Origin: Cucumis sativus
Taxonomy: Eukaryota; Streptophyta; Magnoliopsida; Cucurbitales; Cucurbitaceae
Reading direction: 5' to 3'
Assembly: GCF_000004075.3 (NCBI RefSeq)
Contig: NC_026656.2
Location: 10,974,001 to 11,038,000 of the forward strand
DNA length: 64,000 nucleotides
The notes beneath the pieces were generated by a model. It saw only the letters and a program-made list of their open reading frames with translations, was not told the origin of the DNA and ran no database searches. How positions within the stretch are numbered: the stretch's first letter is position 1; every line of letters begins with the position of its first letter. Positions 54,331 to 64,000 of the stretch are shown here, one piece after another. The translations under genes and the position numbers were made by a program.

Positions 54331-56598
54331 TAAAATAAAAATTTATCGTCAACAGGTATAAAATAAAAACCAGTTAAATAGAAAACATGTATTTAATTAT
54401 TAACGCATCAAACTTTAATACCCTCCAAGCTTATTTCTATAGTTTTCTTCTATTTTCTCTCTCTCCATTCTTAGCTTATTAAATAAAAATAAATAAAAAC
54501 TACTTGAAAATGTCTAATAAATTATCCGTCTTGAATAGGAAGAAAAGAGTTCTTTTTAAAGGATTTTGATAAAAAAAATGTGTAAATTTCATATTGAAAA
54601 TGTGTTAAAAGCTAAGTTGAGATGTTCTCAAACAACATATCATTCTTTTTTTAAAACGGCTTCTTTTAAAAAATATATGTTAAAAAGCTAAACTAATTAA
54701 ATACCGCTTACATCTAATATTTAGTGTAATAATTGTGGGATGGAGAATTTAACCTCTTACATACTTATTGGATGTTAATTAATATTGAGCTAAACTTATT
54801 TGACCAGTAAATATAGCGTTTTGATGAGAGAGGAAAGAGAAAAAGTATGTTGGGCTAGGGGACTGTCTAAAATAAAATAACGTAGCGTTTAAATAAAAAG
54901 TATTATAATTAACTTTTTTAAGTATATGGGATAAAGGGTTGTAGTAATATTTAAAAAAAGAAAGTAAAATAATATAAGAGAAAGAAGAATATAATGAGAA
55001 AAGTCCGTAAATAGTAAAGTGTAGATCTCTACCACTCACTCAACTTCACTTTGGAGGGTAGCAAATTGGAGGCAAATTCCTATTGGTTGCCTTTCTAGGC
55101 CCTCACTTGCACAACACATCTCTCAAATAATCAAAATTCACCCCATTTTAAATTACTTTTTTTCTTTTCTTTTCTTTTCATAATATACACTTTTTAATTA
55201 ATTAATTTTTTACCATTACCATCACTATTACTGTTTTAAAAAAGTTTGTCAAAAGCCATGTGTCACGTGGGATCACCCCCCAAATTTTGAATACAACCGT
55301 AGTACTACTCAATTTAATTATTGGTCAATTTTCCTAGTTTAGTCTATTACAACTTCCATAAGCTTAACAGACATATGCATGCTTGTTAGCTACTCATATA
55401 AAGATTGCAAATACAACGGAGTTATTTTGAGAATAAACATAGAATTGTGAGTTAGATAGTTGTAATAGGGGGAATTGGGTGAATGATTGAAGAAGAGATG
55501 GTTGGGTTGAGGAGAGTGATCGAGTGGGGTCATTTGGATTCAGATGTATGTCTTCCTTCTTCACCTTCACAGTCCTTCACCTTCATCTTCTCCTTCTCCT
55601 CTCCCACTATTCCTAAACAGTGTTTTGTTCAAGATTTTCTTACTTTATTCCCAAATTGCCCTTTTGAGTTTGTGAGTTTGTGGTTGCAAAATTGAGGCTT
55701 CCTGATTCCTTTCATAATCATTTCCCGATATCGGACAATTGCCCCATTCCAATCCCAATCTATTCTTACTCCTACTTACTTCTTCTTCTTCCTTTTTTTT
55801 TTCCTTTTTATTTTGAAATTGTGTACCTTATTTTAAATCTTATAATTTTAAATCTATTTGGATAATATTTCATTTTCTCTTCTTTTTTTTCTTTTTAAAA
55901 TTAACCTTTTTTTTAAAAAAAATTCTATCTAAGAATTTTTCTTTTAAAAAAATACATATAGCAATTTTTTTTCTGATTTTTGTTTCTTTTAAAACTATTT
56001 ATAAAAATATGGTAAATAAAAAAAGTCAATTTTATTTCTCATATTTTTTTTAACTTACATGTTAAATAAAAAATAATACATCTTTTTTTTACCAACAATT
56101 TAAATAAAGATAGAAAATTTTAAAGTTACAGGTATATTTGAAAGCTTTAAAATATTTTAAAACTTTTATTTTAATTTATATTTCAATAAATTTAATATAA
56201 TTTAAATATGATCAAATATAATTAACATTCACATCATCTAATAGTCTAGTAAGTATTCCATTAAGTTAAAGTGTAGGAAAACTTTCATAATATAACAAAA
56301 TACCAAAATATTTGTAGTCTCGTCTAACAAAATAAAAAACTCATGAAACCAACCATTTTTTTTAAATACATATATTTCAGGTTTGCCTTTACTTTTCATT
56401 TTCTTTCTTATACTCGTATAAAAAAATATTTGGTATATTGGTACATTTACATTTAGCAAATATATCACATGTGACCAATTAATCGTGTTTTGACGACATT
56501 TTTGGTATTTTCCAATGTGGGACAACTTTTTTCATTTTCGAAATTGTTCTATGTAATATAAGTATTTTGGAGTTTGTTATATTTATAAAAAAAAACTC
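54331..56598. other. intergenic, AT-rich
   Basis: Segment 55020-55110 and the CT-rich stretch 55540-55800 are less AT-rich. An ATG-initiated frame at 55483-55695 (+, 70 codons) lies there but shows no domain and uses low-complexity Ser/Pro/Phe. No gene is called. Confidence 0.5.
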
Positions 56599-57506
56599 AC
56601 TACTACAAATTTGACATTCTTTAATATAGAAAGCACGTAAAAAAATGTCACATTGATGGTCTTTGCCCATAACATGTCATTCATTAGAAACCTTCTGGAT
56701 GATAGTTGAAATCCAAATTTATAAATAATTTTAATACATGGGTGGGAATTTGAAACCGATACCTCTTGTCCAAAAATACATATAGATGTCAATTGAGTTA
56801 AACTCATGTTAGCCAATTTCTACAAATTTTAAAAATCCTAAATTACAAACTTTCAATTCAACTCATTAAAATGAAACACAGTAACTAATTTAACTTTGAT
56901 AAAGTCATTTATTTTAATATAATTATAGTTACAATCGTTCTTTTAAAAAAATAAAAATAATATTGTATTATTGATGAATATCGTATTTGTGAGTTAGTTA
57001 AGGAGAGTTCTAATTTTGTGGTTTGTGAAAAATATTTTTTTCTTGAACACTGATATCATTTTTGTCGATGGATCTTGCATCTTATCATAAACCCAAAATT
57101 ATAAATTAGTTTTTCTCGATGGTCCATGATTTTTTTCTTGTCATTGTTCATCAAGAAATCCAAAACAAATACATTAATTTTTTTCAATAATGACAATTGC
57201 AAATTAAGAAAATTCATCTTTTGATGGGTCTCGTTCATCAAGAAAACCTAACTAACTTGATGGGTATTGCGAGTCAATTAATATATTATCCTTAATTTTT
57301 ATTGTTTATCGAGAAATAGTTTTCTTAACATTTGTGGGTCAACAATAAAACTAATGAAAATTTGTCCATCAATTCACATTTTTTTGTGTTTATTTAACAA
57401 AATAATGAGACTTTTCTTGACATACATGACCGTGAAGATAAGCATTTGTCACGATCATCAAGAAATCAAAATCCACATGCGTCAAGAAAGACCAAATTTG
57501 TAGTAG
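56599..57506. mobile_element. CACTA-like MITE, ~0.9 kb
   Basis: The left end ACTACTACAAATTTGAC and the reverse-complemented right end CTACTACAAATTTGGTC form terminal inverted repeats. Both are flanked by CTC (56596-56598 and 57507-57509), a 3-bp target duplication as in En/Spm elements. The inside carries several inverted subterminal words of the type TTTCTTGATGAAC / GTTCATCAAGAAA. No transposase. The left end may carry one extra base compared with the right. Confidence 0.7.
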
Positions 57507-57640
57507 CTCTTAAAGTTAATTGAAAAATCATTTAGAAGTATTTAGCAAACGTGATGACCAAATGTCTCTTTTGAAACTTGCTAAATAGATATGAACTTCA
57601 AACATTAGGACGAAAAGTACAATTTTTTTCTAATTGTTAT

Positions 57641-57838
57641 TATTTTGATGGTTATAAATATTATAATAGTTTTAGGGTTATAATGATATATATTTTAATA
57701 CTGTTATAATCTAAAATTATAATAATAATTATTTTGATGGTTATAAATATTATAAACGATTTAGGGTTATAATGATATATTTTATTATTTTGATGGTTAT
57801 AAATATTGTATCCGTTTAGTAGTTATAATGATATATTT
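57641..57838. repeat. three degenerate direct repeats (~55-90 bp period)
   Basis: ATTTTGATGGTTATAAATAT followed by GTTTAGGGTTATAATGATAT occurs three times, beginning near 57641, 57730 and 57788. It is non-coding. Confidence 0.75.
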
Positions 57839-58305
57839 AAATGTATTAATTCAATTATAGATCTAAAATGGATTGTTACAAAATATTATTGTAACTTATA
57901 AGTTGGAGCAGTTATCATATTTTTAATTAATGGAAGCATTAATTATCTAAAAAAAAGTTCATTAAGTAAACTTATAATTAACTTCAAATATTTTGATATG
58001 GAATAGAATAATATATAAAGAATAAGAAGGAAAACACATTATGAGGGAAGAAATACATACCTAAATCAATTCCTCCTAACAAAGAAAAAGGTTATATTAA
58101 ACAGAAATATGATGGAACAAAATTAAAAAAAAAAAAAAAAAGTGAATGATTGTGTAGGGCAGTTCAATGTGGGTGCCCTTATATTAACATATCCAAATTC
58201 CAAAACAAAATCACTCACTCACTCACTCTCTACAAAAATCTTTGAATCTTTTATTTCTTTAGACCATTTTGACTCAAAAATTAGAAATATGAAATAAAAA
58301 TAAAC

Positions 58306-58329
58306 TTTATATATATATATATATATATA
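58306..58329 (+). promoter_or_regulatory. (TA)n tract acting as possible TATA region of the EPFL gene
   Basis: A perfect TATATA run lies about 100 bases upstream of the favoured ATG. It is also a microsatellite, so promoter strength might vary with its length. Confidence 0.4.
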
Positions 58330-58425
58330 GATTGAGATATGACAGCTCTCTGTTTTTTTTCTCGTTTTCTGTTTCGATTTTATGACCTTTCTCCACTTCA
58401 CTTCCTCCTCCATTTCTGGCCGCCG

Positions 58426-58541
58426 ATGGCCCTACTCCTCCTCCTCCACCACCGCCGCCGCACTCCTCTATCCCTCCTCCTCCTCCTCCTCCTCACTTCC
58501 TCCATTGCCGCCCGCCCCACTCCCATCGGTAAGTTTCAATT

Positions 58542-58573
<32 letters not shown>

Positions 58574-58881
58574 TTTATTCTCTCTCAAACCACCCATCTC
58601 TTAATTCCTCTATTTATCAACCCATTTCTCGGTTTGTTTTAACAAAAACAGACCAGGAAGCAGAACCAAAGCTTCTTCCACCAGGAACAAAGGAGCCATT
58701 TTTGACACGGCGGAGACTCAGCGGACCAGGGTCGTCCCCGCCCACTTGTAGATCCAAGTGCGGTAGTTGCCGCCCGTGTACGGCTGTGCACGTCCCTATT
58801 CAACCGGGCCTTAGTTTGCCCTTGGAATATTACCCTGAAGCTTGGCGTTGCAAATGCGGCAACACCCTCTATATGCCATGA
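58426..58881 (+). CDS. EPIDERMAL PATTERNING FACTOR-like secreted peptide
   Basis: Two exons, 58426-58528 and 58652-58881 (333 nt, 110 residues), joined at a split Gly/Asp codon; stop TGA at 58879-58881. Residues 1-29 form a signal peptide with a long leucine core ending near SSIAAR. A pro-region follows, then RRRLSGPGSSPP and a cysteine core with Cys at 67, 71, 74, 77, 101 and 103, finishing WRCKCGNTLYMP. The CxxxCxxCxxC...CxC pattern and the ending are those of EPF/EPFL peptides, ligands of ERECTA-family receptor kinases with TMM that pattern stomata and other organs. The short loop with PLEYYPEAW places it away from EPFL1, EPFL4/6 and EPFL9 as I remember them; the member is not resolved. 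I chose the second in-frame ATG because it gives a clean signal peptide; an upstream ATG at 58339 would add 29 residues. The intron begins with a TTTC microsatellite. Confidence 0.88.
58541..58574 (+). repeat. (TTTC)n microsatellite in the EPFL intron
   Basis: About eight TTTC units lie just after the splice donor and before the AG acceptor at 58650-58651. Confidence 0.9.
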
Positions 58882-59811
58882 AATTTTAGCAAAACAAAAT
58901 AAAATAACAATCCTTTTTTTTTTTCTTCTTCTTCTTCTTTGTCAAATATATTCTGCTGATCAATTGTTTTTGCCACTTGTAGTCACTTCAATGGGAGTTC
59001 TTTTTTTTTTCTTTTTTCTTTTTGAAAAAATGTTCATATGATATATAATGTCATCGAAACTTGAAATCCCCCATTGTTTTTTGTTTTGCTGCGTTGGGAA
59101 AGAAAGTTTAAGCACTTTGGAAATGCAATAGTTTTTATTTTATTTGGCCATCATTCTCTTTTTCTAATTCGAAATTTTCAATTTAATTTATATTAATTGA
59201 ACAATAATTAGTAATTAAGGAAACTAACTCATTGATGGAGAAGATCTTATACGTTATCCTTATTTTGTAGTTTTCTTATTTTCTAGTTATATAGTTAGTG
59301 AACATAGGGTCTATTGATATTAGATTTCATAAATAACTAAGAATATATAATTTATTTTTCATGGTTATTAATGAGGAGGTAAGTATTTTTATTGGGTAAT
59401 TAAAAAAGATTGTGACAAAGGGATGTTTTGAGAGGGCATTACATGTGAAGGGGGAGGAATAATAATAGGGTTAGCACATTCCTATAATTAGGGTAGTAAG
59501 AGTTAAGTGGACAAAATGAGTGGAAGATGGAAAACATAGCAAATTAGAGTAATGAATGAGTGATATGTATGAAATAAAGTACATGAAAAAAGGGGAAATG
59601 GGACACTTTGGTTTCTTTCTTTTACTTCCACGAGAAGGAGTGACGCATTCAAATGTATGACCACTTTCTCAACAACGTTTCTCTAAACTTGGAAAACTTT
59701 TCTACATTGTTTCAACACTAATGCTACCTAATTTATTGTGAATTACGTCAACATTGTTTAGAAATATCAATACAAAAAAACATCATCTTTTTGCGTTAGA
59801 AATAGTCAAAA
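58882..59811. other. EPFL 3' flank and intergenic DNA
   Basis: It contains the probable 3' UTR with TTC-rich runs near 58920-58940, then AT-rich sequence without recognisable features. Confidence 0.55.
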
Positions 59812-60061
59812 AATTCCAAAAAAAAAAGCGTCGGAAGTTGAACTTCCGATAACAACTCCGCCATTGAGAGTTTGGTTGAAATGTACCCGTCGAAAAACCA
59901 TCTCACAACGCCTTAATATCAACCGTTGGGAGTCGGACGACAACTCACATACGCCTAAATACGATATAGTTAGAAGTACGCTAACAACTCCCAACAAAAT
60001 TTGGCGTTGTTGAGGGGTTTGATTTCAAAATTTTAACTTTGAAAGTTTTTACTTTGTAGTG
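59812..60061. mobile_element. CACTA-type right end with subterminal repeats
   Basis: The right end reads, in reverse complement, CACTACAAAGTAAAAAC, a classic CACTA terminus. Upstream are repeated words around GACAACTC, AACAACTCCC and GTTGGGAGTCGG in a CpG-richer patch. The left end was not found, so this is a fragment or its partner is diverged. Confidence 0.5.
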
Positions 60062-63000
60062 TATGAAGCTCTGCAGTATATTAAAATGTTAAATTCGTAT
60101 ATTTAATTGAACTATGTTCGTGTTAAACACAATTTGAGTTGTTTTGAACCTATCATAAAATCAATCTCCAAATATCTTGAGTTGTTGTGTTCTGGGACAA
60201 TATACAAAAAGCTGGTCTTTTTCTCCCTTTTTAATTTTTTTTTTTTTTTACTATACACACACCTTTATCTATTCAACACTTTGGGTTTGTACATTTTCAC
60301 CATAACTTTGTGTGTCAAAAAAGGTATTTCTCAAGTTAAAATATTATCATGATAAAAGCTAGAGATGGACGATTTTGTTCAAGATTCTATGATAGTTTTT
60401 TCCTATCGTAATTCTCGAAAATTGCAACAACATATACCAACATTAAAATCACTATTCACAAAACAAACAACAACTCCATTAAGTATAGTAAAGTCAAACG
60501 AAAACACCACCTAGATTAATTAAAAGATTCGAACCTAAACACCACTAAGATAAAAGACCATACAAATTATCATTGAATTAAGCTCGCTTCCACAACATCC
60601 AAATGATTTGGGTTGAGGATAAGTTGGAACGAAAGTTATTTAGGTGTAGGGTGAATAAGAGAAGTAATATTTAACCTAAAAAAAAAAAGAGGGAAAAACG
60701 TGTGAGCAGTGGACTACAAATTAGAAGGTATAGTAAGATGCTAAAAGTGGACACTGTTCATAAATAATAATAATAAATAAAACAAAGTAAAATAAAAAAG
60801 AAACAAAAAAAAAAATGTAACTAAATTCCAAAATTACCCTTGTTGAAAAATATAAATTACTTTGAAAATTATTAGTAATAAAGGATGGAAAAATTGCCCC
60901 TCGTGCATGTGCCAGAATTTCTGAGCTCACACGTGGGGCCATTCTCACCGCTGTCACCCTGTTTTTATATCCAATGTATTTTACTCATCAAAATCATTTT
61001 TTCTTTATTTTGTTGTATAATTGGGGTCCCCAAATTTTTGAATGGTCCATTCTCTCTTAATCACGTTTATTTCATCCAGGGTAAAATTGTCACAACTACC
61101 AATCATTCAAACATAAATAGCACCCGATATTACTAAACTAATTATTGATGGAATCTAAAATTTTAGGATATGTTATAAATATTTTTATTTGAAATACATT
61201 GAGATATTTATTAAAAAAAATAAAAAAGAATTTATCACGTGTACATACATAATGAATTTAGGTACTTTTCAGTAAAAATACCAATTTATGTGGCTTAGGG
61301 GTGAGGTTCTTTTTTAATCTTAATTTTATGTTATATTAATCTTTAAGATTACATACCACACATCTCATCATTATTAACATATACATAGCTATTAAAAATT
61401 TAGAGGTTTTTATATAACAATAATGAGAATGTCCCCCACATTTGTATATTAAAAATAGTTTATCCACATTCTAACTTTCTAATTTGGAACCATACAAATC
61501 CAACCTTTGGATTTCTTTTTTTCTTAAACAAAATTTAACATGTAGAGTTAGGGATTTGTAATTATTGATTAAAGATGTATGCCTAAATAAGTTAGACATA
61601 AGCAATAATTTTATCCTATAGATTAATGGAGACTTACACGTTTGGGGTCAAACTTTTGTAGAAATAATGTTATAATCTTCAATCTTTGACTTGGAACAAT
61701 TTATTTGTTGTAAATTCAAATTCATAACAATTTAGATTTTGTCAGGAAAAAACTCATCGAAAGTAAATATCAATGTTTTACTACTACACAACTAAATTCC
61801 ATTATAAACAAATTTAATCTTTGATCTATTTATCAATGCACACCGGTGAACAAATCATTTTTCGCATGAAAACTAAGTTTTTACAAATTATAACGTTCAA
61901 AGACCAAATGATTTTCAACTCAAATTATTTAGAATAAATCGTTTTACGGTTATTAAGTACTTTTAACCATTTTTCAAAATAATAATATGACCTCGTTATC
62001 ATCAATACTTTACATTTTTAAACTGGAAAAAGATCATTTTCACAAAACAATACATTAGATCTTACCTACTCCTTTTCTTTTTTATTAAAAAGGATGTAAT
62101 ATTAATATACTAAACCTCTACATTGTTTATAGTTATGGGTCCACCTTAACATTTTTGATATAGTGATGGGTCCTCTAAGGGTAATGATGATAAAGGGTTT
62201 AGGGAAAAGGTGAAAAGAAGTATATAAGACTTGAGGAGAGGGATAGTGGGGAATGCTTGTTTAATGAATAAAAAAAGAGTAAACAAGGTGAGGTTTTGAT
62301 TGGGTTTTAGACTCTATAGACAGTCTAGACTTTGAGATTAAAGAAACAAACTAATGGCAATTGAAGAAAGGGGGAAAAAATAGCAAGAAGAAGACGTTCA
62401 AAGAAAGGACCCACTAGTTTTTTAGGGGAAATTGGACTGTGAAATGAATTCAACTTGAATTTTTCAAAAAAAAAAAAAAAAAAAAAAGGAAGAAGAAGAA
62501 AAAGAAGAAGAAAAGATTGTGTGTTTTATGTGGGTGGGGAGAGACAGGTTTGACAAGGGAAGATGTGAAAGGTGTGGGCCATTTTCCCCATTCCCTTCAC
62601 CATCTCCTTTTGGTTTTAGTTCTCAGATGGGTCAAAAATTAGAAAAAAAAAAAAAAGGATTTATTTTTTTGGTGAAGTGATGGTTTGATTTGATGGAGAG
62701 GTTTGGAAGGGAGAGGGTGGGTTTTGCAGACTTTTGATGGTGCAGTCAAGACCAAAGACCATGTCCCTCCATTCCTCATGTCTATGAATTTTCATCCATT
62801 CATTTTCACTCTCCCCCTTCCTTAACAATTATCCACTCCCAAGGACAGTTTTCACACACTTTCATGTGTAGAGATAATAACCTTAAATTATCTAACCATA
62901 TAGACATAACAACCATAAGGACACGGTTGTACAACCTATGTCTATACAACAAAACACGTTCAAGTAAATAAGGTTGGTGATACCTCAATTCTCATGTTTA

Positions 63001-63600
63001 TCTAAGCACACAAAGTTGAAAGCTCAAGTGTACATACAATTACTGGACATAGATGCAACAAAACATGAACAAACATACATATGTTGTTGGGGAGTGGATG
63101 AATGGGTTTATGCATTTATATACTTAAAAATAAGTTTTATGAATTTTGCTCTCATATTTTATTGTTTTTGTACCACATGTTTAGTTAGTAAATGCAATAA
63201 GTGTTCAATGCATGTCTAACAAATGTTAGTCTTATTTTGACTTTGTACAACACTTTCTAACACATCTAATCCCACAACAAGCGTTCCAAAAGTGTTCACC
63301 CAATGTTGAACATGGACACACTAGCCAAACTACAACCTTCATACTTCTTAGGTTAAAAATGTTATTACTTGTATAAAACAAACGTCAAAAGTCAATAGAT
63401 TATGTCATTATCACTAATAGAATAATATAAAAGCAGCTTACGTAAGAAACCTAAAAGAGTGTTTTAATCAAAATTTGCAGATCATAATATGATGGAGAAA
63501 AGGAAAAGAAAATATAAAGTATAAAGGGCCTGACCTGATGCATAAGATAGTATCTAAGTATGATATGACGCTAAAATTATGAGAGCATGTATTGTTGCTG
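60062..63600. other. intergenic
   Basis: No gene is seen. There are A-runs near 62466-62487 and 62642-62656, and GA-rich DNA around 62490-62515. Segment 62520-62830 is less AT-rich with no recognisable product. Confidence 0.5.
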
Positions 63601-63765
63601 TCAGTAATTCAGTGTCGAGGGCATGTGCTGCCTCTGCTGTTTGCTTTGAGGAGATGGGAATAACCTAGGGAAACGAAAATCTCGGCTTCTTCTTCCATGT
63701 CTAAAGTATGAGGGTATATTTAACAAATAGAAGAATAGTGCTGAAAAGAAGCCAACTATTTTCAT
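63601..63765 (-). CDS. possible small ORF, 54 residues, unknown
   Basis: An ATG on minus (63763-63765) opens a frame to TGA (63601-63603). The start MKIVGFFSALFFYLL looks like a short signal sequence or membrane segment. The rest is basic and Pro/Gln-rich (RHGRRSRDFRFPRLFPSPQ). Local composition is less AT-rich than the surroundings. I know no matching peptide family. It may simply lie in the 3' UTR of the gene entering at the right edge. Confidence 0.25.
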   Translation of the reverse strand: MKIVGFFSALFFYLLNIPSYFRHGRRSRDFRFPRLFPSPQSKQQRQHMPSTLNY

Positions 63766-63964
63766 TGTTTAGCACTCAAAAGCTTTCTTTGACTTTAATT
63801 TCACATTCTATATATGGGAACTGTCCTCCGTTTCATCTTTCACCTGAAACCCATGTCTGCACGCACATTATGAATAGTTGAGTTAAGACTTGAAGGAGAA
63901 ATCAAGCACAGGCAGCTCATTTAATCTTATATCTACCAACATTCACTTAATTTTCCAACTGAGT

Positions 63965-64000
63965 TCAAGTGGTTTGCATGGGTTCTTCATCAGCATCCCC
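63965..64000 (-). CDS. possible C-terminal end of a minus-strand gene at the window edge
   Basis: On minus the frame from the edge reads GDADEEPMQTT then TGA (63965-63967). The next ~450 bases have 3'-UTR-like composition. Eleven codons are too few to identify a product. An ATG on the plus strand at 63978 (MGSSSASP) is an equally short alternative. Confidence 0.3.
   Translation of the reverse strand, partial: GDADEEPMQTT

Noticed and set aside
55483..55865. Two plus-strand frames with Ser/Pro/Phe-rich content
   Set aside because: Composition follows the CT-rich DNA, there are no domains or splice partners, and context is intergenic.

Overview
The window is nuclear DNA of a flowering plant, most likely a eudicot. 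It is strongly AT-rich, its genes are split by GT-AG introns, and low-complexity tracts and small decayed transposons lie between the genes. The GATAGACT/TATCACTGATGG-type minisatellite around 32.2-32.7 kb is a style I associate with cucurbits such as Cucumis. That placement is an inference from repeat style and general protein look, not a proven identification. | Layout. 0.4-1.2 kb (+): last two coding exons of a tryptophan-rich starch-binding protein, best matching LESV. 6.3-7.1 kb (+): complete four-exon calmodulin-like gene. 8.1-11.6 kb (-): complete five-exon plastid ATP sulfurylase gene with a miR395-type target site in exon 1. 11.7-25.1 kb: gene-poor, with a foldback element, a nested PIF/Harbinger-like cluster of about 2.9 kb and an LTR-like relic. 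25.14-25.28 kb (-): a MIR167 precursor hairpin, which no protein ORF would reveal. 25.3-35.0 kb: gene-poor, with transposon relics and a 42-bp minisatellite. 35.1-37.3 and 38.3-40.5 kb (+): two tandem aldo-keto reductase copies, both broken, the second more decayed and carrying a TRIM-type mini-retroelement in intron 1. 42.7-43.6 kb (-): complete acireductone dioxygenase gene. 45.6-49.7 kb (-): complete PEAPOD/TIFY4-type repressor gene. 49.8-58.3 kb: gene-poor, with a CACTA-like MITE. 58.4-58.9 kb (+): small secreted cysteine-rich peptide of the EPFL family. 58.9-64.0 kb: intergenic, ending in what may be the 3' end of a minus-strand gene at the edge. | How the genes relate. There is no operon-like organisation; each gene is its own transcription unit. 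Thematic links are loose. ATP sulfurylase (sulfur assimilation) and acireductone dioxygenase (methionine salvage) both belong to sulfur metabolism. MIR167 (auxin response factor control), PEAPOD (meristemoid and organ-size control) and the EPFL peptide (receptor-kinase ligand for patterning) are developmental regulators. The most noteworthy items are the MIR167 hairpin, whose inferred mature RNA differs from the common sequence at nucleotide 2, the visible miR395 site, and the stepwise decay of the tandem aldo-keto reductases.
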